This document shows positions 33,380-42,027 of a DNA stretch of 64,000 nucleotides, piece by piece. The stretch is from NCBI GenBank assembly GCA_031382215.1, contig JANMYQ010000139.1:1-64000 (forward strand), given 5' to 3'. The position numbers and the translations under genes are program-made. This stretch comes from LGRD01 sp031382215 (GTDB taxonomy: Bacteria; Pseudomonadota; Gammaproteobacteria; Burkholderiales; Burkholderiaceae_C). Position 1 is the stretch's first letter; the number at the start of each line of letters is the position of its first letter. Under the pieces are notes generated by a model that was not told where the DNA came from, searched no databases, and worked only from the letters and a program-made list of their open reading frames with translations.

Positions 33380-34573
33380 TCAGCTGCGCTGGTACAGCGT
33401 CACAACGCAGGCGCCACCCAAGCCCAGGTTGTGCTGCAGCGCGAGGCGCGCACCGTCCACCTGGCGTTGCCCGGCCGTGCCGCGCAGTTGGTGGGTCAGC
33501 TCGTAACACTGGGCCAGGCCGGTGGCACCGAGCGGGTGGCCTTTGGACAACAAGCCGCCGGACGGGTTGGTGACCACCTTGCCGCCGTAGGTGTTGTCGC
33601 CCGCGGCAATGAACGCCGCCGCGCCGCCTTCGGGGCACAGGCCCAGCGCTTCGTAGCTGATCAGCTCGTTGTGGGCAAAACAGTCGTGCAGTTCGACCAC
33701 GTCCACATCAGCGGGGGCTATGCCTGCTTGTTCGTACGCCTGGCGCGACGCTTCGCGGCTCATGCCGTAGCCCACGACCATCATCATGTCGTGGCTGCTC
33801 AGGGTATCGGGCCGGTCGGTCGTCATCGCCTGCGCGACGATCTGCACGTCGGTGCGCAGGCCGTGGGTCTTGGCGTATCGCTCGGAGACGAGCACCGCCG
33901 CCGCCGCGCCGCAGGTCGGCGGGCAGGCCATCAACCGGGTCATCACGCCGGGCCACAACATCGGGGCATTCATCACGTCGTCGACGCTGAGCTCCTTGCG
34001 CAGCAGGGCGAGCGGGTTGTGGGCCGCGTGCCGGCTGGCCTTGGCGCGCACCTGGGCAAAGGCTTCAAGCGGCGTGCCGTACTTTTGCATGTGGCTCAGC
34101 CCCGCGCCGCCGAAGTAGCGCAGCGCGAGCGGCAAGTCGGGCATGCCCACCAGCGCATCGGTCTCGCGGTCGAAGTCTTCGAATGGGCTCGGGCGGTCGT
34201 TGAACTGCGTGTTCAGCGCGCCCGGGTTCATGTGCTCGAAGCCGAGCGCGAGCACGCAATCGGCCGCGCCGCTGGCAATCGCCTGGCGGGCGAGGAACAG
34301 CGCGGTCGATCCGGTCGAGCAGTTGTTGTTGACGTTGAACACCGGAATGCCGGTCATGCCGATCGAGTAGACCGCTTTCTGGCCAGCCGTGGAGTCGCCG
34401 TACACGTAGCCGACGTAGGCCTGCTGGAGCGTCTCGAAGGCCAGGCCGGCGTCGGCCAGCGCCTGGCGGCCGGCCTTCGCTGCCATCACCGGGTAAGGCT
34501 CGTTCGCGCCGGGTTTGGTGAAGGCGATCATGCCGATGCCGGCGACGCAGACCTTGCCGGCCATCGCGGTCAT
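33380..34573 (-). CDS. Thiolase-like acetyl-CoA acetyltransferase / SCP2-type
   Basis: A 397-residue thiolase-fold protein of the lipid-transfer/SCP2-thiolase branch. The nucleophile loop is NVNNNCSTGSTALFLARQAI with the reactive Cys at about 85. The other active-site segments are ELHDCFAHNELISYEALGL and SGGLLSKGHPLGATG with its His. Relatives cleave or form carbon-carbon bonds of acyl-CoAs in degradation of branched or cyclic side chains, some together with a DUF35 partner, which is not seen here. The start overlaps the acyl-CoA synthetase stop, so the two are coupled. It is the last gene of a four-gene operon under the TetR regulator at 38298. Confidence 0.9.
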   Translation of the reverse strand: MTAMAGKVCVAGIGMIAFTKPGANEPYPVMAAKAGRQALADAGLAFETLQQAYVGYVYGDSTAGQKAVYSIGMTGIPVFNVNNNCSTGSTALFLARQAIASGAADCVLALGFEHMNPGALNTQFNDRPSPFEDFDRETDALVGMPDLPLALRYFGGAGLSHMQKYGTPLEAFAQVRAKASRHAAHNPLALLRKELSVDDVMNAPMLWPGVMTRLMACPPTCGAAAAVLVSERYAKTHGLRTDVQIVAQAMTTDRPDTLSSHDMMMVVGYGMSREASRQAYEQAGIAPADVDVVELHDCFAHNELISYEALGLCPEGGAAAFIAAGDNTYGGKVVTNPSGGLLSKGHPLGATGLAQCYELTHQLRGTAGQRQVDGARLALQHNLGLGGACVVTLYQRS

Positions 34574-36120
34574 CGCGTGCTATCGGCCAGGCGCCGAAGC
34601 AGTTCGGCGCGGATGTCCTTCTTCAGCACCTTGCCGACCTTGGAGCGCGGCAGGTCGGGCCAGATCTCCACCTGCTTGGGCGCCTTGACGCTGCCGATGC
34701 GCGCTTTCACGAACGCCTGGACGTCGCCCGGCTGCAGCGTGCGGCCGGCATGCAGTTGCAGCACCGCGACCACGCGCTCGCCCCATTTGTCGTCGGGCAG
34801 GCCGACCACGGCGCTGTCCTGCACGTCGGGGTGCTGCATCAGCGCTTGTTCGACCTCGACCGAGTAGACGTTGAAGCCGCCGGTGATGATCATGTCTTTC
34901 GCGCGATCGACGATGTAGAGAAAACCGTCGTCGTCGAGCCGGCCGATGTCGCCGGTGTGGTGCCAGCCGTGGCGGCCGGCTTCTTCGGTGGCGCGCGGGT
35001 CTTCGTAGTAACCGGCCATCACGAGCGAGCCGCGCACGACGATCTCGCCGGTCGCGCCCGTGGGCAGCAGGCGGCCATCGCTGTCCATCGTTGCCACCTG
35101 CACCAGCGGGCCGGGACGGCCGGCCGACGAGAGGCGCTGGCGCGCAACCGTGCCGTCGGCATTGAAGTGCTCACGCGGCGACATCATCGAGATCATCATC
35201 GGTGCTTCGGTCTGGCCGAACAGTTGCGCCATCACCGGGCCGATCTTCGTCAACGCTTCTTCGAGGCGTGCGGCTGAAATGGGCGCGGCGCCGTACCAGA
35301 AGCATTGCAGCGAATCGAGCTTGATTGTCGCCAGCTTCTCGTGTTGCAGCAGCATGTAGATCAAGGTGGGCGGCAAGAAAGTGTGCGTGATGCGGTGGTG
35401 CTCGATCAGCGCCAGGAAGTCGCCCAGGTCGGGTTTGGGCATGATCACCACGCGCCCGCCCAGCGCCATCACCGGCAGGCACAGCACGCCGGCCGCATGC
35501 GTCAGCGGTGCCATTGCCAGGTAAGCGGGGCGGCCGTCGAAGGGGTAACCCATCAAGGTCAGCGCCGACATGGTTTCGAGGTTGCGGCCGGTCAGCATCA
35601 CGCCTTTGGGCTGGCCGGTGGTGCCGCCGGTGCCGGCGATCATCACCACGTCGTCGATGGGTTCGACGTGCAGCGGCTCACTGCCAAGGCCGGCCAGCCA
35701 GTCGTTCAGCGCTGGCGCGTACGGCAGCGTGCGGTCCAGGCACACCAGCGCGCGCACCTTCGGCAGCCCCTCGCGGATCTGCTCGACCATGGTCGCGTAA
35801 TTGCTGTGGAAGATCAGCGCCGCGCAGTCGAACGCATCGAGCACGAAACGGTTCTCGGCCGCTTCGTTGCGCGGGTTCACCGGGCACCACACGGCACCGG
35901 CGCGCGAGATGCCGAAGACGCAGGCAAACGCCGTCGCGTCGTTGCTGGCCAACACCGCCACCTTGTCGCCGGGTTGGATGCCGGCGCGCAGCAGGCCGCG
36001 TGCGACGTGGTGGCTGATGAGCTGGACCTCGGCGTAGCTCAGATCGACGTCCCCCGTCGTCAGGCACGGCAACGCCGCGCCCAACTGCGCGCCCTTGTCG
36101 AGGTAATCGACCAGCCTCAT
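34570..36120 (-). CDS. AMP-dependent acyl-CoA synthetase/ligase
   Basis: A 516-residue adenylate-forming enzyme of the long/medium-chain fatty-acid-CoA ligase class. The phosphate-binding motif is AGTGGTTGQPKGV, the A5 region FGQTEAPMMISMMSPRE, the A7/A8 hinge RHGWHHTGDIGRLDDDGFLY with the hinge Asp, and the A10 lysine in LPRSKVGKVLKKD. It should convert a carboxylic acid, ATP and CoA to acyl-CoA, AMP and pyrophosphate, giving the entry step of the operon. The natural acid is unknown. An in-frame TTG two codons upstream is possible, but ATG at 36120 is better. It overlaps the thiolase gene and lies 15 bp from the next gene upstream. Confidence 0.92.
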   Translation of the reverse strand: MRLVDYLDKGAQLGAALPCLTTGDVDLSYAEVQLISHHVARGLLRAGIQPGDKVAVLASNDATAFACVFGISRAGAVWCPVNPRNEAAENRFVLDAFDCAALIFHSNYATMVEQIREGLPKVRALVCLDRTLPYAPALNDWLAGLGSEPLHVEPIDDVVMIAGTGGTTGQPKGVMLTGRNLETMSALTLMGYPFDGRPAYLAMAPLTHAAGVLCLPVMALGGRVVIMPKPDLGDFLALIEHHRITHTFLPPTLIYMLLQHEKLATIKLDSLQCFWYGAAPISAARLEEALTKIGPVMAQLFGQTEAPMMISMMSPREHFNADGTVARQRLSSAGRPGPLVQVATMDSDGRLLPTGATGEIVVRGSLVMAGYYEDPRATEEAGRHGWHHTGDIGRLDDDGFLYIVDRAKDMIITGGFNVYSVEVEQALMQHPDVQDSAVVGLPDDKWGERVVAVLQLHAGRTLQPGDVQAFVKARIGSVKAPKQVEIWPDLPRSKVGKVLKKDIRAELLRRLADSTR

Positions 36121-36135
36121 GACCAAACTCAGGGC

Positions 36136-37266
36136 TCAGGATTGGCGCGTGAGCACCGGCTCCATCACCAGCCCGAAGCTGCGCAGGCTGCCCAGCAGTT
36201 CATGGTGGCCGAACGCCTGGCAACCCGACGCAAAGCCGACCCGCTTGGGCGCCTGCTGCAGCAGCGACGCGGCGGCGTAGGCCTGCAGCAAACCGGTCTG
36301 CTTGTAGTTGCAGTTGCCGTGGATGATGCAATGCGCACGCCCCAGCGGGCCCGACGCGTGCACCGAATCGACAGACTTGTTGATGCGCGGGTTCTCGCGC
36401 GGCGGCATGCTGTTCATCACGCCGGCTGCGGTCTTGGCGAGTGCGGCGTAACGATCGTCGGGCTTCATTCCTTCGGTGGCTTTCAGCGCCGCGGCGACGA
36501 TATGCGGCACACCTTGCATCAACGCCTTGTTGAACACGCCGCCGAGCACTTTCACGTTGGCGACGCGCGGGTCGCGCTTGAACCACACCGGGTGCGAAGT
36601 GCCGCCCCAGGGCAAGGCCAGCGCCGCTTCGTGCTGGCCCGGCAGGTTCACGCTGTACAGCCCCGCATCGGGCTGCCACTCGACGTACTGGTTCTGCTCG
36701 AGGTAGTAGGCCTTGGCCATCGCGGCGTTGACGAGGATCGTCTGCGTCGACGCGATCGTCGGGCTGCCACCCCAGAAGACGGCGATGTCCAAGGTGTCGA
36801 GCCCCGGCGTCTCGAGGCACAGTTGCGCGGCGATCTCGCCGGTCGTGTACATGTGCGCCAGGCCCGGCGACAGCAGCAGCCCGGCGGCGGCGAACCGGGC
36901 ACCGAACTCCTGTTCGAGCGTGATCAGCCAGTCTTGCTCGCCGGTGGTGTCGGTGTAGTGGCACTTGGCAGCCAGGCAGGCCTGCACGACCTCGGTGCCG
37001 AACTTCGTGAACGGGCCGACGGTGTTGAGCACCACAGAGGCGCCCTTGAACAGGTGCGTCAGCGCCTCGACCGAGTGCTGCACCTCGACCACCTCGTAGC
37101 TCGCAGTCTCGATGCCGGCGACGTTCGTCTTCATCGCGGCGTTGAGCTTCTCGCCGCTGCGGCCGGCGGCCACGAACGGGATGCCGTACTCGCGCAGGTA
37201 CTCGCACACCAGCCGGCCGGTGTAACCGGAGGCGCCGTAGACGATCACGGGTTTTTTGCTGCTCAT
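36136..37266 (-). CDS. Saccharopine dehydrogenase-like oxidoreductase
   Basis: A 376-residue protein with an N-terminal Rossmann fold (VIVYGASGYTGRLVCEYLRE, the GxxGxxG pattern) and the middle segment LNTVGPFTKFGTEVVQACLA, followed by CHYTDTTGEQDW. These match the saccharopine-dehydrogenase-like family that includes mycobacterial trans-acting enoyl reductases. A reductive or dehydrogenating step on an acyl intermediate is likely, but lysine metabolism is not implied. The second gene in the operon, it has AGGAGACAACCCC before its ATG, a good ribosome binding site. Confidence 0.87.
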   Translation of the reverse strand: MSSKKPVIVYGASGYTGRLVCEYLREYGIPFVAAGRSGEKLNAAMKTNVAGIETASYEVVEVQHSVEALTHLFKGASVVLNTVGPFTKFGTEVVQACLAAKCHYTDTTGEQDWLITLEQEFGARFAAAGLLLSPGLAHMYTTGEIAAQLCLETPGLDTLDIAVFWGGSPTIASTQTILVNAAMAKAYYLEQNQYVEWQPDAGLYSVNLPGQHEAALALPWGGTSHPVWFKRDPRVANVKVLGGVFNKALMQGVPHIVAAALKATEGMKPDDRYAALAKTAAGVMNSMPPRENPRINKSVDSVHASGPLGRAHCIIHGNCNYKQTGLLQAYAAASLLQQAPKRVGFASGCQAFGHHELLGSLRSFGLVMEPVLTRQS

Positions 37267-37318
37267 GGGGTTGTCTCCTGGAGGTTGGTTGGGCTATGGG
37301 TTGCGTTGTGGCCAGCGC

Positions 37319-38122
37319 TCACATGCCCATGCCGCCATCCACCGGTAAGCCCGCGCCGGTGATGAACTTCGCGGCGTCGGAGCACAGGAAGACGACCGCA
37401 TCGGCCATGTCGTCGACCGCGCCCAGGCGGCCCAGCGGCGTCTGCCCGATCACGTCGCCCACAGCAGCTTCGACACTCGGCGCCAGGCCGGCCGCAACGA
37501 TGTCGCTCGCCAACTTCATGCCCATCTCGGTCGGCACCAGGCCGGGGTAGACGCAGTTCACGCGCACGCCGTAACCGAGCTTGCCCGACTCCATCGCCGC
37601 CACGCGCGTCGCACGATCGACCGCCGACTTGGTGGCTGAATATCCGGCGATGGCCGGGAACGCGATGGTCGCGGCCACCGAAGAGATGTTGACCACTGCG
37701 CCGCCCTTGCCGGCGCTGCCGCCCGGGCGCATCGCGCGGAACGCGTGTTTCATGCCGAGCAGGGTGCCGACGATGTTCACGTCGAGCATGCGGCGCAGAT
37801 CGGCGGCTTCGATATCGACCACCAGCGCGGTGACCTCGATGCCGGCGTTGTTGACCAGGATGTCGAAGCCGCCGAGTTCGGACACGGTGGCCTTCACGGC
37901 GTTGGCCCAGTCGTCGTCCTTGGTCACGTCCATCTGCACGAAGCCGGCCTTGGCGCCGGTCGCGGCGATCTTCTGCGCGGTCTCGCGGCCGAGCGCCGGC
38001 AGCACGTCGCCGATCATCACTGCCGCGCCTGCCTTGGCGAGTGCTTCGGCCATGCCGGCCCCCAGGCCGCGTGCTCCGCCAGTGACCAGCGCCTTGCGGC
38101 CAGTCAGGTCGAATGTGCTCAT
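37319..38122 (-). CDS. Short-chain dehydrogenase/reductase
   Basis: A 267-residue classical SDR. The nucleotide site is VTGGARGLGAGMAEAL, the structural motif ILVNNAG, the catalytic Ser in VNISSVAA and the YSATK pair (Tyr, Lys) in AGYSATKSAVDRA. Asp in IGDVLP points to NAD rather than NADP. It should oxidise or reduce a hydroxyl group on an acyl intermediate. It is the first gene of the catabolic operon and lies behind the TetR-type operator at 38165-38206. The ATG at 38122 follows AGGAGACAAGC. Confidence 0.93.
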   Translation of the reverse strand: MSTFDLTGRKALVTGGARGLGAGMAEALAKAGAAVMIGDVLPALGRETAQKIAATGAKAGFVQMDVTKDDDWANAVKATVSELGGFDILVNNAGIEVTALVVDIEAADLRRMLDVNIVGTLLGMKHAFRAMRPGGSAGKGGAVVNISSVAATIAFPAIAGYSATKSAVDRATRVAAMESGKLGYGVRVNCVYPGLVPTEMGMKLASDIVAAGLAPSVEAAVGDVIGQTPLGRLGAVDDMADAVVFLCSDAAKFITGAGLPVDGGMGM

Positions 38123-38164
38123 GCTTGTCTCCTGTCGGGTTGTTCGAACTTCATCGTAGAAGTC

Positions 38165-38206
38165 GTCTTGACGACTGTCAAGATTATTCTGGACAGTCGT
38201 CAAGAC
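38165..38206. promoter_or_regulatory. Perfect 15-bp inverted repeat, TetR operator
   Basis: GTCTTGACGACTGTC (38165-38179) and GACAGTCGTCAAGAC (38192-38206) are exact reverse complements separated by 12 bp. They sit between the divergent SDR and TetR genes, 42 bp from the first and 91 bp from the second. This is the best candidate for the TetR regulator's binding site, controlling the operon and possibly its own gene. Confidence 0.75.
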
Positions 38207-38297
38207 ACCCTCAAATACAAGCAACCCGAACGGCTTCGGGAAGACCCTGTGCTATCTTTGTTCGGCACCAGTGCACGCTCGAAACTCCCACGAAACC

Positions 38298-38921
38298 ATG
38301 GACAGAATTCCAAGAACGCGCGATCACAAGTTCGCCGAGCGCCGCGCCGAACTGGGCGAAGCCGCGCTGCAGACGCTCGCGACCTTGGGCTACGCGCGCA
38401 CCAGCCTGCGCGAGATTGCGCAGAACTCCGAGTTCTCGCACGGCGTGCTGCACTACTACTTCACCGACAAGCTCGACCTCATCTTGTGCAGCGTGCGCCA
38501 GTACAAGGCACGCTGCGTGAAGCGTTACGACGATGTCACTGCCGGCGCCACCAGCGTCGAAGAACTGCTGAAGGGCTTTGCCGACAGCCTGGGTGAGACG
38601 ATGCGCACTGAAGCCACGATGCACCGGCTCTGGTACGACCTGCGCGCACAGTCGCTGTTCGAAGAAGCCTTTCGTGCCGACGTGGCCGAGATCGACAAGA
38701 GCCTGGAGAAGATGATCTGGCGCGTGATGTCGCGTTTTGCCGCGTTGTCTGGCGTGCCGCTGCGGCTGCCCGCCAACGTGCTGTACGCCACCTTCGACGG
38801 CATCTTCCAGCAGTGCCTGCAAAAACACCTGGCGGGTGACAAGAAGGCCGTCGCGGCGATGCAGAAAGACGTGCGGCTGATCGTTTCGCAACTGCTGGGT
38901 GTGCCGGAAAAAGTGAAGTAG
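38298..38921 (+). CDS. TetR family transcriptional regulator
   Basis: A 207-residue TetR regulator. The N-terminal HTH is ERRAELGEAALQTLATLGYA followed by RTSLREIAQNSEFSHGVLHY and YFTDKLDLI, a standard TetR_N domain; the remaining helices form the ligand pocket and dimer surface. It is divergent from the four-gene acyl-CoA operon and lies beside a perfect inverted repeat, so it probably represses that operon until an acyl-CoA or the acid itself binds. The ATG at 38298 is used; a possible upstream start at 38271 would add nine residues without family sequence. Confidence 0.92.
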   Translation: MDRIPRTRDHKFAERRAELGEAALQTLATLGYARTSLREIAQNSEFSHGVLHYYFTDKLDLILCSVRQYKARCVKRYDDVTAGATSVEELLKGFADSLGETMRTEATMHRLWYDLRAQSLFEEAFRADVAEIDKSLEKMIWRVMSRFAALSGVPLRLPANVLYATFDGIFQQCLQKHLAGDKKAVAAMQKDVRLIVSQLLGVPEKVK

Positions 38922-38957
38922 CCGCCGCGCTGCGCGTCAACTGTCCCGAGGCCGCCC

Positions 38958-40991
38958 ATGCCCCTGCCTGAACCGCAAATCGCGCGTTACACCCGTTGGC
39001 TGGCCGAGCAGCGCCGGCTGCACTTCGATGCCACCAACACCTCCGGCTATCACGCGCTCTGGCTGTGGTCGGTGGGGGATCTGTGCGCGTTCTGGGGCTC
39101 GATCTGGGACTACTTCGAGGTCCAGTCGCCAACGCCTTTCGAGACCGTGCTGGCCAACGAGGTGATGCCCGGCGCGCGCTGGTTTCCCGGCGCGCAGCTC
39201 AACTACGCGCAGCAGGTGTTCCGCCACGCCGACGCGGCGCATGCAGCGGGCCACCCGGCCATCGTGTTCCAGAACGAGGCGATGCAGCAGCGTGGCGAAA
39301 TGCAGCAGATCAGCTGGCCCGAGCTGCGCCAGCAGGTGGCGTCGCTCGCCGCGCACCTGAAGCGGCTGGGCGTGCAACCGGGCGACCGCGTGTGCGCGAT
39401 CCTGCCGAACACGCCGCACACCGCGGTGGCCTTTCTGGCGGTGGCCAGCGTCGGTGCGATCTGGTCGATCTGCTCGCCCGACATGGGGCCGGTGGCGGTG
39501 CTCGACCGCTTTGTGCAGATCGAGCCGAAGCTGTTGATCGCGTGTGACGGTTATGCCTACGGCGGTGTGCAGCACGACCGCCTGCCGATCCTGCAAGGCC
39601 TGCTGGACAAGCTGCCGAGCGTGCGCGACGTCGTGCTGCTGCGCTACCTCAACCCGCAAGCCGCATTGCCCGACGGCAGCGTGCGCAAGGTACACGACTT
39701 CGATGCGCTGACCGCCGATGCGAACGCCACGCTGGTTCCCGCCTGGCTGCCGTTCGATCACCCGCTGTGGGTGGTGTATTCCAGCGGCACCACCGGCCTG
39801 CCCAAGCCCATCGTGCACGGCCACGGTGGCGTGATGCTCGAAGCGCTGAAGGCGTTCTGCATCCACAACAACCTGGGCGCCAGCGTTGACACCGGCGACC
39901 GCTACCACTGGTACAGCTCGACCGGCTGGATCATGTGGAACTCGCAGATGGCCGGGCTGTTGAGCGGCACCACGATCTGCATTTATGACGGCAACCCCGG
40001 CGGCAAAGCCGGCCAGCCCGACTGGTCGACCCTGTGGCGCTTTGCCGCCGATGCCGGCGTGACCTTCTTCGGCGCCGGCGCGGCTTTCTATGCCAGTTGC
40101 CTGAAGGCCGGCATCGAGCCCGCCAAGCACGCCGACCTGTCGCGCCTGCGCGCGATCGGCTCCACCGGCTCGCCGCTGGCGATCGACTGCTATCGCTGGA
40201 TCTACGAACACATGCCGAAGGTCGAGGGCAAGGACATCTGGCTCACACCGATGTCGGGCGGCACCGACTTTGCGGGCGCATTCGTCGCCGGCTTGCCGAC
40301 CCTGCCGGTGGTCGAAGGCGAAATGCAATGCCGCTGCCTGGGCGCCACCGTCGAGGCCTGGGGCGAGCCCGATGCTTCGGGCAAAGGCACGGCGCTGGTC
40401 GACGAGGTGGGCGAACTGGTCTGCACCAAACCAATGCCTTCGATGCCCCTGTACTTCTGGGGTGACAAGGAGGGCCGCCGCTACCACGACAGCTATTTCG
40501 ACATGTACCCCGGCGTCTGGCGCCATGGCGACTGGCTGCGCATCACCCCGCGCGGCGGCGCGATCATCTACGGCCGCAGCGACGCCACGATCAACCGCCA
40601 CGGCATCCGCATGGGCACGTCTGAGCTGTACCGCGCGGTCGAGGCCCTGCCCGAGGTGCTCGACAGCCTGGTCGTCGACCTCGAGTACCTGGGTCGCGAA
40701 AGTTACATGCCGCTGTTCGTGGTGCTGCGCGACGGCCTGGTGCTCGACGATGCACTGAACAAGCGGCTGCGCGAGGCCATCAAGACCGCGTTGACGCCGC
40801 GCCATGTGCCGAACCAGATCTTCCAGGTCAGCGCGATCCCGCGCACCTTGTCGGGCAAGAAGATGGAGCTGCCGGTCAAGAAGCTGCTGATGGGCACACC
40901 GCCCGAGCAGGTCTTCAAACTCGACGCAATGGCCAATGCCGACTGCGTGGCGTGGTTCGTGGCTTTCGCTGCGCAGCAGCAGAAGGCATGA
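38958..40991 (+). CDS. aacS: Acetoacetyl-CoA synthetase
   Basis: A 677-residue acetoacetate-CoA ligase. The family has the N-terminal segment WDYFEVQSPTPFETVLANEV and MPGARWFPGAQLNYAQQVF, the phosphate loop VVYSSGTTGLPKPIVHGHGG, and the C-terminal lysine in RTLSGKKMELPVKKLL. It activates acetoacetate to acetoacetyl-CoA with ATP, the step that brings ketone bodies or mobilised polyhydroxybutyrate back into metabolism. It follows the TetR gene by 36 bp and may share its promoter. The phasin gene nearby fits a storage-polymer context. Confidence 0.94.
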   Translation: MPLPEPQIARYTRWLAEQRRLHFDATNTSGYHALWLWSVGDLCAFWGSIWDYFEVQSPTPFETVLANEVMPGARWFPGAQLNYAQQVFRHADAAHAAGHPAIVFQNEAMQQRGEMQQISWPELRQQVASLAAHLKRLGVQPGDRVCAILPNTPHTAVAFLAVASVGAIWSICSPDMGPVAVLDRFVQIEPKLLIACDGYAYGGVQHDRLPILQGLLDKLPSVRDVVLLRYLNPQAALPDGSVRKVHDFDALTADANATLVPAWLPFDHPLWVVYSSGTTGLPKPIVHGHGGVMLEALKAFCIHNNLGASVDTGDRYHWYSSTGWIMWNSQMAGLLSGTTICIYDGNPGGKAGQPDWSTLWRFAADAGVTFFGAGAAFYASCLKAGIEPAKHADLSRLRAIGSTGSPLAIDCYRWIYEHMPKVEGKDIWLTPMSGGTDFAGAFVAGLPTLPVVEGEMQCRCLGATVEAWGEPDASGKGTALVDEVGELVCTKPMPSMPLYFWGDKEGRRYHDSYFDMYPGVWRHGDWLRITPRGGAIIYGRSDATINRHGIRMGTSELYRAVEALPEVLDSLVVDLEYLGRESYMPLFVVLRDGLVLDDALNKRLREAIKTALTPRHVPNQIFQVSAIPRTLSGKKMELPVKKLLMGTPPEQVFKLDAMANADCVAWFVAFAAQQQKA

Positions 40992-41028
40992 CCCTCGCCA
41001 GGCACGAAGCTCGCTTCGGTGGCGGCCG

Positions 41029-41949
41029 ATGAGCCACCGCCATGTCACGCTGCGCCAGTTCCGCTACTTCATCGCGGTGGCCGAAAGCGGCTCGGTCGCC
41101 GCCGCCTCGCGCATGCTCAACATCGCCCAGAGCGCGCTGACCAAGAGCCTGCTCGAGCTGGAGGCCGAACTCGGCAGCAGCCTGTTCGAGCGCAGCTCCA
41201 AAGGCATGACGCTCACGCCTCAAGGCCACCGCTTTCTCGTCAGCGCGCGCAAGGTCAACGGCTCGGTGGCCGACGCGCTGCGCCTGCACGCGGTGGACGC
41301 CGCCTCAGGCCTGGCGGGCGTGCTCAGCGTGGGGGTGACGAGCCTGGTGGCCGGCTACTACCTGGCCGAGCTGTTCAGCCGCTTCCGGCGCAGTTGCCCT
41401 GGAGTCGAGGTGTTCGTCACCGAAGACAGCCCGCGCTTCCTGGAGCACCTGCTGATCAACGGCGAGCTCGACGTGGCCATCATGGTCAGCAACGCGCTCA
41501 CCGAACCGCAGGCGATGGTGGCCGAGGTGCTGACTCGCAGCCCGAACCGCGTGTGGCTGCCGTCCAACCACGGGCTGACGCTGAGCGACGAGATCACGCT
41601 GGCCCAATGCGCTGCCTGCGACCAGATCGTGCTCGAGGCCGACCGCATCGACGAGCTGATGGCCGGCGTGTGGGCTCGCCATGGCCTGAAGCCGCGCAGC
41701 ATCCTGCGCACCGCGTCGCTGGAGGCGGTGCGCTCGCTGGTGGGGGCGGGCGCCGGCATTGCGGTGCTGCCCGACTTCTTGTACCGGCCGTGGACCTTGG
41801 ACGCCGAACACGTGGAAGTGCGCCGACTGCGCGACGAAATTCCGGCCGTCGACGTGGGGCTGGTCTGGCGCCGCGGCTCCGGGCTGAAGCCGGCGGCCAC
41901 CGAGTTCATCGAACTGGCGCGCGAGCAGTCGCGTACGCGGCGGGCCTGA
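41029..41949 (+). CDS. LysR family transcriptional regulator
   Basis: A 306-residue LysR regulator. The HTH (VTLRQFRYFIAVAESGSVAA, then ASRMLNIAQSALTKSLLELE) is canonical; the effector domain runs from about residue 90 (LSVGVTSLVAGYYLAELFSR) to the end. It lies 37 bp after acetoacetyl-CoA synthetase and 78 bp before an aldehyde dehydrogenase in the same direction, so it may control the latter. The start at 41029 gives the normal LysR N-terminus. Effector unknown. Confidence 0.93.
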   Translation: MSHRHVTLRQFRYFIAVAESGSVAAASRMLNIAQSALTKSLLELEAELGSSLFERSSKGMTLTPQGHRFLVSARKVNGSVADALRLHAVDAASGLAGVLSVGVTSLVAGYYLAELFSRFRRSCPGVEVFVTEDSPRFLEHLLINGELDVAIMVSNALTEPQAMVAEVLTRSPNRVWLPSNHGLTLSDEITLAQCAACDQIVLEADRIDELMAGVWARHGLKPRSILRTASLEAVRSLVGAGAGIAVLPDFLYRPWTLDAEHVEVRRLRDEIPAVDVGLVWRRGSGLKPAATEFIELAREQSRTRRA

Positions 41950-42027
41950 GGGCCTGAATGAGGGGGCATGCAAGCCCTTCTACACTTGGCGTTTCTTGAT
42001 TCAAGTTCCACCCACTCACCGACGCCC

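Noticed and set aside
34140..34867. Plus-strand frames opposite the thiolase and acyl-CoA ligase genes
   Set aside because: They are shadows of minus-strand genes whose active-site motifs are complete.
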